DNA of 64,000 bases from Ureaplasma miroungigenitalium (GTDB lineage Bacteria; Bacillota_I; Bacilli_A; Mycoplasmatales; Mycoplasmoidaceae): positions 186,001 to 250,000 of the forward strand of contig NZ_JAOXHL010000001.1 in NCBI RefSeq assembly GCF_025780085.1, written 5' to 3'. The notes beneath the pieces were generated by a model. The model was given only the letters and a program-made list of their open reading frames with translations, made no database searches and was not told the DNA's origin. The translations under genes were made by a program, and so were the position numbers. Shown here piece by piece: positions 42,569 to 53,965 of this stretch. How positions within the stretch are numbered: position 1 is the stretch's first letter; each line of letters begins with the position of its first letter.

Positions 42569-43191
42569 AGATTAATATATCCTTCAAGCTATCTATTTTT
42601 AGTAATCATAACAAAAAAGTCGCCACGGCGCTTGATAAGTGTACAAAAACTAAACGCCTGGTATCTTTTTATCCTAAAATGTATTTTTGATAATTGCTAA
42701 TACAGCGGTTTTTATATCTAATTAAAAACGGTTCTTTGATTTTTGATTATAAGTTTTCGTTTTTATAAAACATTGTTTATTTAATTTCATAACCGCTTGA
42801 CACGTGTCACGTATATTTTTGTTTTTATACAGTTTATTGTATTCTTATAACTTATCAATAAGCTTTTCAAATCAGTAAATTATCAAACATTGGTGTTTGC
42901 TTTCGCGATCTTCTTACAGTTAAACATATTGTATAGTTTTAAAATTATGACAAAGAACAATTTATTTAAGAACCAATAATCCGATTGTCAGAAAAGTTTT
43001 GATACGTTATCTCATTTAACCGGTTTTACCTCCATCTAAAATTCGGCGCTCATTATAATGCAAATATTCACAAACACTTCCTCTAAAAATACTATAATAA
43101 AAAATTCCTAATAATCTTGTTTGCATTTGTTCCTTTTTATCCATAGCTTTTAGGGCTAATTTTTAATTATAAATTTATCTACAAAAACAAA
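42569..43191. other. 623-bp AT-rich gap without a gene
   Basis: No reading frame of interest on either strand. It holds the leader of the lipoprotein at 42568 (GAAGGA at about 42581), the 12-bp palindrome TGACACGTGTCA (42798-42809) and scattered TATAAT-like boxes. Its low coding density suggests eroded DNA. Confidence 0.6.
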
Positions 43192-43222
43192 AAACAAGAG
43201 CATAAAAGTCTCTTGTTTTTTT
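43192..43222 (-). terminator. Terminator of the minus-strand BspA-like gene
   Basis: AAACAAGAG (43192-43200) / CTCTTGTTT (43210-43218) with A-runs on the left and T-runs on the right lies 14 bases past the stop at 43236. Confidence 0.8.
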
Positions 43223-43235
43223 CATATAAATATTT

Positions 43236-45854
43236 CTATTCTCTTTCTGCTATTAAATATGTGTCTTTTTCTCGTAATGATCATTGCGGTGAATATTTCA
43301 GCTTTTGAAACTCTGTTTTATTGACTGCACTAGGTAAAATGGTATATTCAAAATCTAAAGATGGAGTTCATTCGAAAACAGCCCACTCCACATCAGTTAC
43401 ACTTGGCATATTCATATTCGTTAATCCTATGCATGTTGAAAATGCTCTAGCGCCAATAACGGTTACTTTTGGCATATCAACTTTTCTTAATTTAAGATTA
43501 AAAGCAAATGCCCCATACCCTATAGTAACCACATTCGCCATACTAACGCTGGTTAAGAGATTTCTTTCAATAGATTCATATTGTGCGAAAGCATCCGGAG
43601 CAATTGCTGTAACGTTCTCAGGAATTGTTATATCGCCAACCGCTTTTGTTCCATCTATTAAAATATTATTAACAATTGCTAATTTGTTCGGGTTAGAGCT
43701 TATTAGATTATCTAAGAATTTCGTGCCAAAAAAACATAACCACCTAAGGAAGTCACTTTAGGCATATTAACTACAGACAATTTTTTACAATTTAAGAATG
43801 CTTCAGATTCAACGTTTGTCACGTTGGGGAAATCAATATTAGTTAAGTTGCTAGAAGAAAAAACATTTGAACCAATTGAAAGCACGTTTGGTGCATTTAT
43901 ATGAGATAAATTGTTGCATTTTGTAAAAGCAGAAGAATTGATACTCAAGAGATTGGGAGTGTTTACGTTGATCAAACTATTACAATTAGCAAAAGCAGAA
44001 TCGCCAATCAAAAGAACGTTGTGAGCGTTTAAATTAGTTATATTATTAGCACCGGCGAAGGCACTATCTGTGATTGATGTTACGCTTTCTGGAATACTAA
44101 TAGCACCTGTAACTTGACTACCATCTATTAAAATGTTATTGACAATTGCCAGTTCTTGATTATTGTTTTGAATTAAATTTTTAATAAAAGGTGTGTTTTC
44201 AAAAGCTTGTGAACCAATAGTGTTAACTTTGCTGATTTCAAGATGTTCTAATTGAATGCAGTCACGGAAGGCTTGTGATTCTATTTTTGTAGTACTTGGA
44301 ATGTATAAATCAGTTAAATTAGAACATTCTGAAAACGCTTGTGAACTAATAGTAACAACCTTAGGTGCATTGACATGAGTTATATTTTTGCATCCATTAA
44401 AAGATAGTTTCCCGATTAAAACTACATTCGGTGCATTTACCTCAGTGATATTAGTGCATTGACTAAAAGCACGATTATTAATCGCTGTTACATGCTCGGG
44501 GATATTAACAACACCCGTAGCTTGACTACCATCTATTAAAATGTTATTAAAAAATAATTAACTTATTATCATTCATTAATTGTTTTTCAAATAACGTTTC
44601 AGAGAAAACATTACTACCAATAACATTAGCGAAAGGTGCCCCTACATATTTAAGGTTTTTACAACCCTTAAAAGCCTCATCGTATATTCGAGTAACCTTT
44701 GGTAGTTCTATATTTTGTAGTGAAACGCAGTCGGCAAAAACTGATTGATCAATTTCAATAACATTTTCGAGATTAATATTCGTTAAACTACTACACCCTT
44801 TAAATGCACTATTAAAAATGGTTTTCGCATTTGACATATTTATATCTGTTAAATTAATGCAAGAATCAAAAGCTTTCCATCCTACTATTTCCACCTTTGG
44901 TAAATTTATAGTTGTCAAGGATTTACACTTTCCAAAGGCACCATTGTAAACATTATAAGCATTTGGTAAATTTACCCTTGATAATGACTCACATCCTCAA
45001 AAAGTATCAACTGGAACATTAAATACATTTGGCATGTCTATAAATTCTAGCTTTTCACAACCACTAAAAGCTGCTTCTCCTAATTCACAAATATTTGGAA
45101 TCGTTACACTTTTTAGTTCTGTTAATGCAGGATATGAGATGGTAGAATCTTGGTGGCTCCCATAGATTTTGGGATTAAAAGCATTAGCAGAGATTTGTTT
45201 GACGTTTTGAGGAATTTTCAAGTTACCTGCGGCTTGTGTTCCATTAAATAAAATACCATTAACGATGGCTAATTTATCTGGGTTCGAGCTTATTAAGTTC
45301 GCCAAAAAAGGTGTTCTTAAGAATGCGCCTGAACTAATAAATTTTATATTTGGCATTATAACATTTTGCAAATTCGGATAATTATACCCACCAACTATTG
45401 CTTTTAAGTTAGGTGCATAAATCGTTTTTAGCGTTTCACATGCAGTTATATCATTTGTATGTTCTTCGAGTGATAATATTAATTTGGGCAAATATAAACT
45501 AATAATATTTGTTTTAGCGCCTAAGTTTAAAGTACCAGGTAACATTCATTTAATCGAAGTCACACCATTAATTGGTTTTTTTAGGATATGAGACATGGCT
45601 CCGTCCGGACCTTTTGGTCTTACGATAATTCCGTTATCAATATATTGTTGTAAATTACTACTATCAATAACTAAACCATCAAATTTTTCATTATCATCTT
45701 TATTGACTATATTATTTTGTTTGGGATCAACGATATCTTTTTCGTTCGCTTTACCTGTATCTTTTTTACAACTAGCTGCAATGGCGGTTGTTGCGGTAAT
45801 CATTGCTAATGAAGCAATACTAGCAATCAAAAAACGTTTATTAACTTTTTTCAT
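43236..45854 (-). pseudogene. Second BspA-like LRR lipoprotein, broken by two homopolymer shifts
   Basis: The start at 45854 (MKKVNKRFLIASIASLAMIT) gives a lipoprotein signal with lipobox AIAASC. About 840 residues of LRR_5 repeats follow, with four higher-order blocks like LAIVNNILIDGSQVTGAISI. The frame breaks at A6 44549-44554 (one base too many: reading IIF-stop instead of IIFNNILIDGS) and at A7 43728-43734 (one base too few: YVF-LARNS instead of YVFFGTKFLDN). Restoring both yields one frame ending LREKDTYLIAERE. TGA Trp codons occur throughout. It is either phase-variable, decayed or a sequencing artefact. Confidence 0.85.
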
Positions 45855-46014
45855 ATTTTGTTCCTTTTTTTCTAAGTTCATTCTATCTCTTTCCTGATCT
45901 ATACTTTTATAAAAAATGTTTTTTTCGATATGATGAGTTTTTTTAGCGAATTTAATGGTGTATTCATGAAATAAATTGTTGTTTTTATAAAAAAATTCTG
46001 AAAATTTAATTTTG

Positions 46015-46023
46015 GTGTATAAT
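46015..46023 (+). promoter_or_regulatory. Extended -10 promoter of the structured RNA
   Basis: GGTGTATAATATATTA contains TATAAT (46018-46023) preceded by a TG element. A weak -35 (TTCTGA, about 45996) is at 16 bases. It would start RNA near 46030. Confidence 0.6.
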
Positions 46024-46029
46024 ATATTA

Positions 46030-46500
46030 CCAATAAATATTAATGACCGAATAATGGGTGCTTGCTCATAAGGTAATCATGATTGAGAATGGTAGTTGTT
46101 AACTAGAGTTCTGTTGAGCTATCGTATTAGCAAAAATTATTGTGTGGAAATAAATATTTATAACTTTAAATGATTCTCGAAAAACGTATTTAGGTTTCTA
46201 ATAAGTGTGGTGCTGTTAGCAAACGATGCCAACTAGATATTTACAGTTGAAACACCGCGTGGTGCGTATAAGTTTTCTGTCGAGAAGTAGGAACGAAAAT
46301 CTGTTGTGCAAGAAAAATCAAAGCCAAGTTCCTTGGGTAAAACCTAGAGTAATCAAAAGGTGTAATTAACCTTTTGTCTATGCATGAATAAAAGTTATAA
46401 ATATTTACTTGGTGAGTTGATTCGTCTCTGTCTTAATATTTATTTTTTTATGCCTTGAGCTTTGTATGTGATAAAAAAAGTGTCGATGTAGCGACACTTT
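46030..46500 (+). ncRNA. Candidate structured noncoding RNA, family unknown
   Basis: About 470 bases between a TATAAT promoter and a strong terminator lack a plausible reading frame but fold densely. A perfect 17-bp pairing joins TAAATATTTATAACTTT (46151-46167) with 46391-46407. Inside are TTCTCGA/TCGAGAA (46174-46180, 46280-46286), CAACT/AGTTG, CACC/GGTG, CCAAG/CTTGG (46324-46336) and CAAAAGGT/ACCTTTTG (46354-46376). Outside, CGAAT 46048 can pair with ATTCG 46420, and TAGTT/AACTA forms a hairpin at 46093. I found none of the signature blocks of RNase P RNA (GGAAAGUCC), tmRNA, SRP RNA or group I/II introns. Local GC is higher than the flanks. Confidence 0.6.
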
Positions 46501-46507
46501 TTATTTT
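46473..46507. terminator. Bidirectional terminator between structured RNA and nrnA
   Basis: AAAGTGTCG (46477-46485) / CGACACTTT (46492-46500) with A7 on the left and TTTATTTTT on the right ends both the plus-strand RNA and minus-strand nrnA. Confidence 0.88.
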
Positions 46508-46508
46508 T

Positions 46509-47447
46509 CTAAGATAATAATTTAATTTCTTTAATCACTTGTTTTGCTTGTTCTGGACTATCAACAATAAAACCTGCAGAATTAAAATGTCCGCCACCAC
46601 CAAAGATTTTGGCTACACGTGAAACGTCAAAAATTGTTTTTGAACGTATTTCGCCACGGTAATTGCCATCTGGTTTCTTTAGTAACATAAAGCAAACTTC
46701 TGAGCCTGCTAACTGTGCAAATTGAGCTGTTAAAGGACGAACAATATCATTAGATACCACTTCATTAACTACTAGGAAGTCAATTCCCTCTGTTGTTTGT
46801 TTTTGGTTTAAATAATTAAAAATGGTGTTTTTTTCATCGGTTGTTAATTGCAATTTTTTTAACAAGCCTAAATAATCTAAACCTTTTTGAATTAATCAAG
46901 CCATAACCGCGAATGTTTGGTCGGAAATGTTGCGTTCGCGCATGAATTCTGTATCTGTTAAAATCGCTGTACCTAAAGCCTCTAAACATTTTTCATTAAC
47001 CTTTAAGTCTAATGTTGCAGCTAAAATACTTAATGGTTCACCTGTTGCAGGTCAATGATCTCCCCCGATAGCAAACAATCATTCACCCTCTTCTTGATGA
47101 TGATCAAATTTTAGGGCATGCTGTGTTTGCACACGACTATCCTGAATTCGACGTTGTGTTGAAGTATCAACCACAATTTTTAAAGCATCATCAAAGAAAT
47201 CATCACTGACTAAATTAATCGGTTCATCGATTAAAAAATGTAAATTACGTGGATAATCATACCCACTAATTTGTACTGGTTTGTCAGGAAGGTTTAAACG
47301 AATTAACTCTTGTAAAGCAATCGCTGAACCTAATGTATCCCCATCCGGTTCAACATGGGTACATAAAACGACTTTTTTGGCCTTTGTAACATAATTTCAA
47401 AAAGTTTTTAAGTCGTGAATTAAATTCTCATTATTTTTAAGAAACAT
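46509..47447 (-). CDS. nrnA: DHH/DHHA1 phosphoesterase (NrnA-like)
   Basis: The 312-residue enzyme degrades short oligoribonucleotides and/or pAp. DHH motifs are in order: HVEPDGDTLGSAIAL (about residue 31), VDTST (about 90), FDHHQEE (about 113) and DTEFMRER; the DHHA1 substrate domain ends with FGGGGHFNSAG (about 285). Several TGA codons are Trp (TFWNYV, GEWLFA, DHWPAT). Its start overlaps the end of the permease gene by 11 bp, so it is at the end of that operon. Mycoplasma homologs have both activities. Confidence 0.93.
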
Positions 47448-49617
47448 GATAATCAATCGCTCTTTCATTTAAATAGTGATTAATAGCATAGAATTGTGCT
47501 TTTTTCACTTGTTTGTGACGATCTTTTAAAAGATGTGCTTTTTGCATATTATTTAAAACTTTGTTTTTTGTTTTTAATTTAATGGCATTAATTTCACTAC
47601 GCACATTTTTTAGTTGTAAAGCATACGCGCGTTTACTTAATTGATGCAAGTGGACCATTTGTTCATATGTTGTTTGATCAATTTCAGGATATTTAACACC
47701 TAAACGATAAACGGTCAGGAACATATAATCACGATAAGCTAAATTATAGTTAATTGGTTTATAGTGATTTGCAAAACTAATGTCGAATGTTCTTGCCACT
47801 GCTAGGGCATTAACTGTTTTGTAATAACGCAATAGACGTTTGAATCATACACCTTGTCCAAAGAAATAACCAGTCATGATTTTCTTTCTTAATAACGAAG
47901 ATAGGTATTCTAAAATAATTAATAAAACAATTGTGAAAATTAAATAAGATGATAAACGGTTTCAGTTTTCTGGATCCCCAGAGAAAATGTTAATTTGTAA
48001 ACCGAATTTAGAAGCACCAACTGTTCCAATCACTGTTGTTGATTTAAAGTTAATTTCAATCCGGTATAAGAAGTTTGAAATAACTGTTGGCATGATTTCT
48101 TTTAAAGTATATTTAAATTTCAATCATGTATTAGCACCGATGGAATCAAGCGATTCAAAGAAACGTTTGGGGATTTTTTCAATAGCTTGGGTAGTTAATT
48201 TCCCCATCATACCAATCGAGTGAATTCCTAATGCTAATACCCCTGCAAAAACAATGGAATCCTTTGACAAAAATAAGAATAAGAACGCAAAGGTAAAGGC
48301 GGGGATAGCCCGTAAAATAATGATCACTAATTTAAAAATTAATGATGTTCATTTTGTAATGTTAAATGACGCTAATAAAGCAATGGGAATTGCTAAAACC
48401 GTTCCGATTAAAGTTGATAAAATAGCCACAGCTAAAGCATCAAAACCTAAACGGAAAACATTTTGGTGGTCTCAGACACTAAATAAAGATCATTCAGGAC
48501 TGAAGAAAGCACGCATCCCTTTTACAAAATAAAAGACTTGAATTTTATTAGCTACTTGTCATTTAATTTGGAATAACGCCGCAATTGATAAAGCAATGAT
48601 AATAATTGCTAGCGCAATTTTTCATAAATAAATTTTTGGACGTTGTTTTTTCAACGCTTTTAAATATTCATCATATGGAAGATGTTCGTCTACGACAGGG
48701 CGTTTGGGAACAGCTTCTAAGAAATATTTCCGTACAAGGAAGTTTAAAGTCTCAAGGATTACCATGAATGTAATCAATGTTCATAAAACAATGTTTAATC
48801 CACCAAACTTACTTGGTTCTTGGTAATTGGAAATTGACTCACCAATGGTAGGTATCCCTACAATTGATAAAATAGCTGCAAATCGTACTACCATTTCAAA
48901 TGAATAAAAGCCGTATGCAAAGATTCGTTTGTTTAGATAAGGAAGGATTGAATTTTTGAATGCAACTAATTTAGTATTCCCAATAGCTTGCATACCATGA
49001 TATGCCGAAACATCATAAGTATCTAAGTCTTCATACAATCATTTCGCCATCACAGCTGTAACAAATAATGCTAAAGCAAAGGTTGCAGCTAATTCTTTTG
49101 ATACTAAATTTTTAAAACCAAAAGCAAAAACAATTGGAGGAATAGCACGCACAATCGACATAATAATACGCATTGGCATGTATATTAATGGTGTTTTAAT
49201 GAAGTTCTTTGAACTCAATAAAGCTACGGGAACTGAAATTAAAATCCCTAGCAATGTACCAAGAATCGAAAAACTAATTGTTTTTCACAGGTATTTTAAT
49301 GCATGGATAAATGTTGCTGTAGGCGTATAATTATATCCCGCTACTTCTGTCGTTTTAAAATCAAAGAATTCGCCGATATTTTTTCAAAAAATATCTTGAC
49401 CGCTAAAATTAGGTTTAACAGCCCAAATAATAACGGCAATAATTAATAAACTGGCTAAGATAGAAATGACACTAAACCAGGGGAAACTCTTGGTTACTTT
49501 TTGGCCATTAATATCAATAAATTTGGGTTGAAAATAATTTTTAATTTTTTGAAATAAAAAAACTATTTTAGCCCGGCGATAAGAATTTTTAGTTAACGTT
49601 TGTTGTTTGTTGTTCAT
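47437..49617 (-). CDS. ABC transporter permease, two fused PhnE-type domains (p69-like)
   Basis: The 726-residue membrane protein contains two copies of the phosphonate-type permease domain: the first with TISFSILGTLLGILISVPVA and SIVRAIPPIVFAF (residues about 95-230), the second with LAVAILSTLIGTVLAIPIAL and IILRAIPAFTFAF (about 395-560). Both have the RAIP signature. A hydrophilic, Lys-rich tail of about 130 residues ends the protein. In most bacteria two copies are separate or dimerise; mycoplasma p69 also carries both. It partners with the ATPase and lipoprotein upstream. The likely ligand, by analogy with Cypl/p37, is thiamine or its phosphate. Confidence 0.88.
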
Positions 49618-50479
49618 TTGCAATTTTATCTTGAATGTCCTTTTGAATCACTAAACGCTTGCGTTTTGTTTCAATGAATTGTTCTTCATCAAACTGTTCT
49701 AATTGTTCCCCATAAATTTGTTTTAAGATATTTAAATTAACATCTGTTGAAGGTCCATCATAAACAATGCGACCTTTTTTAACTCCAATGATACGGTCAG
49801 CATATTGTAATGCTAGATCGACGTGGTGTAAATTAGCTAAAACTGTAATGTTTTCTGATTTGTTAACAAATAAGAAACCATCCATTACACTCTTCGCCAT
49901 AATAGGGTCTAAGGCCCCTACTGGTTCGTCAGCTAAAATAATTTTGGGATTTTGTGCTAACGTACGTGCTAAGGCTACCCGTTGCATTTGTCCACCTGAT
50001 AAATCCTTAGCTAAGTCATAAGCGTTTTCTAAAATATTTACTTTAGCTAAAGCTCGATATGCTAAATCTAAATCTTTCTTTGCATATCAACCAAAGAAAG
50101 CTTTTAAACGATTCATTTGGGGTGCTCGCGCAGCCAAAATATTATTAATAACAGAAATATTTTCAATTAAGTTATAACCTTGGAAAACAATACCCACTTT
50201 TGTTCTAAATTCCCGCAGTTTTTTTCCACTTAATTTATTTACTTCATATGGCCCAACTTTTAAAACGCCATCGCTAATTGTATTGATTTTGTTAACTGTT
50301 TTTAAAAGAGTGGTCTTTCCGGCACCGGAAAGACCAATAATTGCAACAAATTCGCCTTGTTTAATATCTAAATTGATGTCAATTAACCCTTTTGTCCCAT
50401 TGGGATAAGTTTTGCTAACATTTTGTCAACTAATCGTTCAATCAGCTTGTTGATGATTATTTGCTTTGTTAGTACTCAT
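49589..50479 (-). CDS. ABC transporter ATPase (PhnC/p29-like)
   Basis: The 296-residue ATPase has Walker A GLSGAGKTTLL (about residue 49), the signature LSGGQMQRVALAR (about 167), Walker B IILADEPVGALDP and the switch His in ANLHHVD. The C-terminal about 40 residues are charged. Its 3' end overlaps the permease by 29 bp. It would energise uptake of the ligand caught by the lipoprotein at 50485. Confidence 0.92.
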
Positions 50480-50484
50480 AAATC

Positions 50485-51816
50485 TTATTTATTTTTTTGT
50501 TCTTCGAAAGTTGTGAATCCATTAAAGTGGGTTTGGAATCATTTTTCAGCAAAAGTATAAGAAGCTGATGAAGTTTTTGAAGTATATCCGAAAATTACAT
50601 CTCCGGCTACATCTTTTCATTCTAATTTTCAATTTGTTCCCTGTGTTTTAATAGCTGCTAAAACTTTTTTAGCGAATACGCTATCTTTTTTAACATAAAT
50701 ATAAGAACGGTAGAATCCTACAACTGGTAATTTTGCTTTATCATTACCTGCTTCAGTTGCAATCTTATCAACAGCGTCTTTTAATGCTTTGGGGTATCCT
50801 TCAGTTTCAGCAGTTGGATTGTTTCCTTGTACATAAAGATTTGGTTTGTTGTCAACCTTATTGAAAGTACGGTAATTGTTCATTGCGTCAATTAGAATTT
50901 TTTCATCCTTAATTGCTGGTGTTGATACATTCTTTACAGAAACATATGGGTCAACAATTTGAACTTCACGACCTGCTTGTACAATGAAGTTTGCGCTTGG
51001 TGATTTAGTAGCTCATGTATCTACTGGCAAGAAAGCCACGTCAAGTGATTTTTCTTCAATACCAATAGCTGCAGCATTATAATCTGTACCTACAGTAATT
51101 TCGATGTTGTCTAATTTTAAAGTATTTTTGAAGTAATCACTAATTTTACCAACAGCTGCAGTAACGTGTGCTGGATCTCCTGAAGGAATAAATTGAATTT
51201 TTAAATTCTTAGAACCTTCAACTTTAGACACTACGCCTTCAGGTGAAACAGTTAAGTAATCACTACCTTCAGCAGGTTCGCTTGAATATAATTTTTTCAT
51301 ATCCCCACTTGGGTTGATTGGAATTTCAGCGCTTAAATCAGTAATTGCTGAATATCCGTCGTGGTTATATACAGCAAAGACAGTTTTATTTTTGTCTTTG
51401 ATTTTCATTGTTAATTCTTCTTTACCAGCTTTTAAATTTTCATTAGCTACTTTAATTGTGTTAATGAACAGTGCTTGTAAAGCTTGAATATCACCTTTTT
51501 TCAAGTCTCCACGAACTTGAATACCATCGTTTGAGATTGGTGTAGTTGCACCAACGATAATAATGTCATCTCTATAGTCTTTTGCATAAACTGCAGCAGC
51601 ATCCCCTCAACCAGCAGCTACTGTAATTTCCCCAGTAGCCAATGACTTCATTTGAGTTGCATAACTTCCTGAGTTAACTGTTTGTGCTTTTGCTTCAACT
51701 TTTTTATCATCACTAGTTCCACCACAACTTGTAGCAATAGCAGTAACAGCAGTAATTGTTCCTAAAACTCCCAATGTTGAGAATAATAGTTTTTTATTAA
51801 GTTTAATTTTTTTCAT
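50485..51816 (-). CDS. Substrate-binding lipoprotein (p37/Cypl-like)
   Basis: The 443-residue lipoprotein has a signal MKKIKLNKKLLFSTLGVLGT, then ITAVTAIATSCGG with the lipid Cys near residue 32. The mature part carries the PhnD/Cypl fold, including LKIQFIPSGDPAHV and VGTDYNAAAIGIEEKSLDVAFLP. The mycoplasma p37 family binds thiamine pyrophosphate. AAAGGA precedes ATG 51816. First gene of the transporter operon, five bases from the ATPase. Confidence 0.88.
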
Positions 51817-52363
51817 TTTCAATCCTTTTTTATAAAATTCACTTATCTAAAAACGAGCGTTTGTATGCTCTATTATATTTTAAACAAAATAACCGCATAT
51901 AAACAACAAAAACACAAAAACGCGTTTTTCTTATATGAATTATTAGAGAATTATTACATAGTAATCCGCAAAATATTAATAAAAATTGATACAAAGTTGT
52001 ATATATAAATATATTTTTTATCTGTTTCATATCTTTTTCTAAACACTCTCTAAATCAAGAAAAACAACGCCTACAATTGCTTTTATAAATTCATTATAAA
52101 AACGTTAAAAAAATATTTAATTTTCGGATACAAATTTTTTACAAAAAATAACCTTCTTTTTTTACCTAATTTTCGTCGATGAAATTTAATATCCTTTTTT
52201 TACAATTTTTCTATTTTTTCATGTTTTAATATTTTCTTTTTAACCTTATTTTTAGACTTGAATCTTTTATTATCTTTAATTTATCGAATGTAAAAGACAC
52301 TAGAAATATAGTGTTGCACTGTCTTGTGTCGCTTGATTTCCTAACAATTTTTAAATTTTTTAG
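51817..52363. other. 547-bp AT-rich gap upstream of the transporter operon
   Basis: Contains a TATAAT box on the minus strand (51872-51877) with a small GAGC/GCTC hairpin downstream, probably the transporter promoter. A 63-codon minus-strand frame at 51839-52030 has no ribosome site and is not supported. Long T-runs lie at 52130-52270. Nothing else seen. Confidence 0.6.
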
Positions 52364-52410
52364 AAATAAAAAGCGCTAGCCAGATAAAACATCTGACGAG
52401 CGTTTTTGAT
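52364..52410 (-). terminator. Terminator of xpt-guaA
   Basis: An imperfect stem, CGCT.G.CAGAT (from 52374) against ATCTG.C.AGCG (to 52404), is flanked by A-run on the left and T5 on the right. It lies about 30 bases past the guaA stop. Confidence 0.65.
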
Positions 52411-52437
52411 TCGACTATTTAAAACTAAATGATCTTT

Positions 52438-53964
52438 TTATTCTCATTCAATTGTTCCAGGAGGTTTACTTGTAATATCGTAGACTACCCGGTTAATGCC
52501 TTTGATTTCATTCACAATCCGTGTTGCTGTTTTAGCTAAAACATCAAAGGGAATATGAGCAAAGTCTGCTGTCATTCCATCAATAGAGTTAACTGCACGC
52601 AAGGCTAAAGTATAGGCATATGTACGTTGGTCACCCATAACTCCAACCGATTTATTATTCAATAAAACAGTAAAGAATTGTCAGATGTCTTGGTCTAGTC
52701 CAGCTTTTTCTAATTCTTCACGGAAAATCGCATCACTTTCACGTACTAAAAATAATTTAACTTCTGTGATGTCTCCGATAACACGAATAGCTAGCCCTGG
52801 TCCTGGGAAAGGTTTGCGGTTAATAAAAGCATCATTTAAACCTAAGACTTTCCCTAAGGCACGCACTTCGTCTTTAAATAAGGTTTTAAGTGGTTCAATT
52901 AAAGAAAAGCCTAAATCTTTTGGCAATCCACCAACATTATGGTGTGATTTAATTGTTACAGCATTTTTGGTTCCTGATTCAATAATGTCTGTATATAAAG
53001 TACCTTGTGCAAGAAACTTCACATTCTTAATTTTTTGAGCTTCACGCTTAAAGATTTCAATGAACATTGCTCCAATGATTTTTCGTTTCTGTTCTGGTTC
53101 ACTAACACCTTTTAGTGCATCTAAAAAATCTTTACTTGCATCAACATACACAAGTCCTTTACCAAATTGTTTAGAGAAAATTTCTAAAACGTTTTCTTTT
53201 TCATTTTTTCTTAATAAACCATGATCTACAAACACACAAGTTAATTGGTCACCAATCGCTTTTTTAATTAATGAAGCAGTCACCATTGAATCAACACCAC
53301 CGCTTAATGCACAAATAACTTGTTGATCTTTCACTTCTTCTTTAATTGCTGCAATTTGTTGGTCAATAAAGTCGTTCATCGTTCATTCTTTTTTTGCTTG
53401 GCAAACATTGTAAACAAAGTTAGCTAACATGTCACGACCATTTGGCGTGTTGTTTACTTCGCAATGGTATTGAATTCCATATAATTGATCTTTTTGGTTT
53501 TCTACAATCACGTGTGGGCAATCTAATGAAGTAGCATAAGTTTCAAAACCAGGGGCTAAGGAAATTACACGATCAGCGTGTGACATTCAAACTTTTTGAT
53601 CATCTTTTAAATTCGCACCGATGTGTGATGATGGTTTGATTGTAATTTGGGTATGACCGTATTCTGCACATTCTGCTTGGCGCACTTTTCCACCTAATAA
53701 ATGCATCATCAATTGCATTCCATAACAAACACCTAAAACTGGTTTGTTTAATTGAAATATTTGTGGATGAATTGTCATGGCATTTTCTTCGTAAACAGAG
53801 TGTGGTCCACCCGATAAGATGAATCCTAAAACACTCGGGTCATGAAAGTATTTAGGGGCATCACTATGATCAATTAATTCACTATAAACACCTAGTTCAC
53901 GAATCCGACGAACTAGTAATTGGTTGTATTGGCTACCAAAGTCAACAACTAAAATTTTATGCAT
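52438..53964 (-). CDS. guaA: GMP synthase (glutamine-hydrolysing)
   Basis: The 508-residue enzyme converts XMP to GMP. The N-terminal class I glutaminase has the nucleophile in [15 protein letters not shown] (about residue 82) and the His/Glu pair in [11 protein letters not shown] (about 168). The ATP-pyrophosphatase domain has [12 protein letters not shown] (about 222), and the dimerisation domain ends with KPPGTIEWE. TGA is Trp at several sites, including KVWMSHAD and IEWE. AGGAGGAAT precedes the ATG. It starts one base after the xpt stop, so XMP made by Xpt feeds GuaA in one operon. Confidence 0.96.
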
Positions 53965-53965
53965 A

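Noticed and set aside
43236-45854. CRISPR-like periodic repeats in the BspA-like region
   Set aside because: The periodicity is that of 22-24-residue coding repeats with diverged units; there are no identical short repeats with unique spacers and no cas genes.
46030-46500. The structured region as rnpB or tmRNA
   Set aside because: No GGAAAGUCC or ACAGAA blocks, and no tRNA-like ends or tag frame were found by eye. A covariance-model scan was not possible.
51839-52030. 63-codon minus-strand frame in the gap upstream of the transporter operon
   Set aside because: No ribosome-binding site, composition like random AT-rich DNA, and it overlaps the probable transporter promoter.
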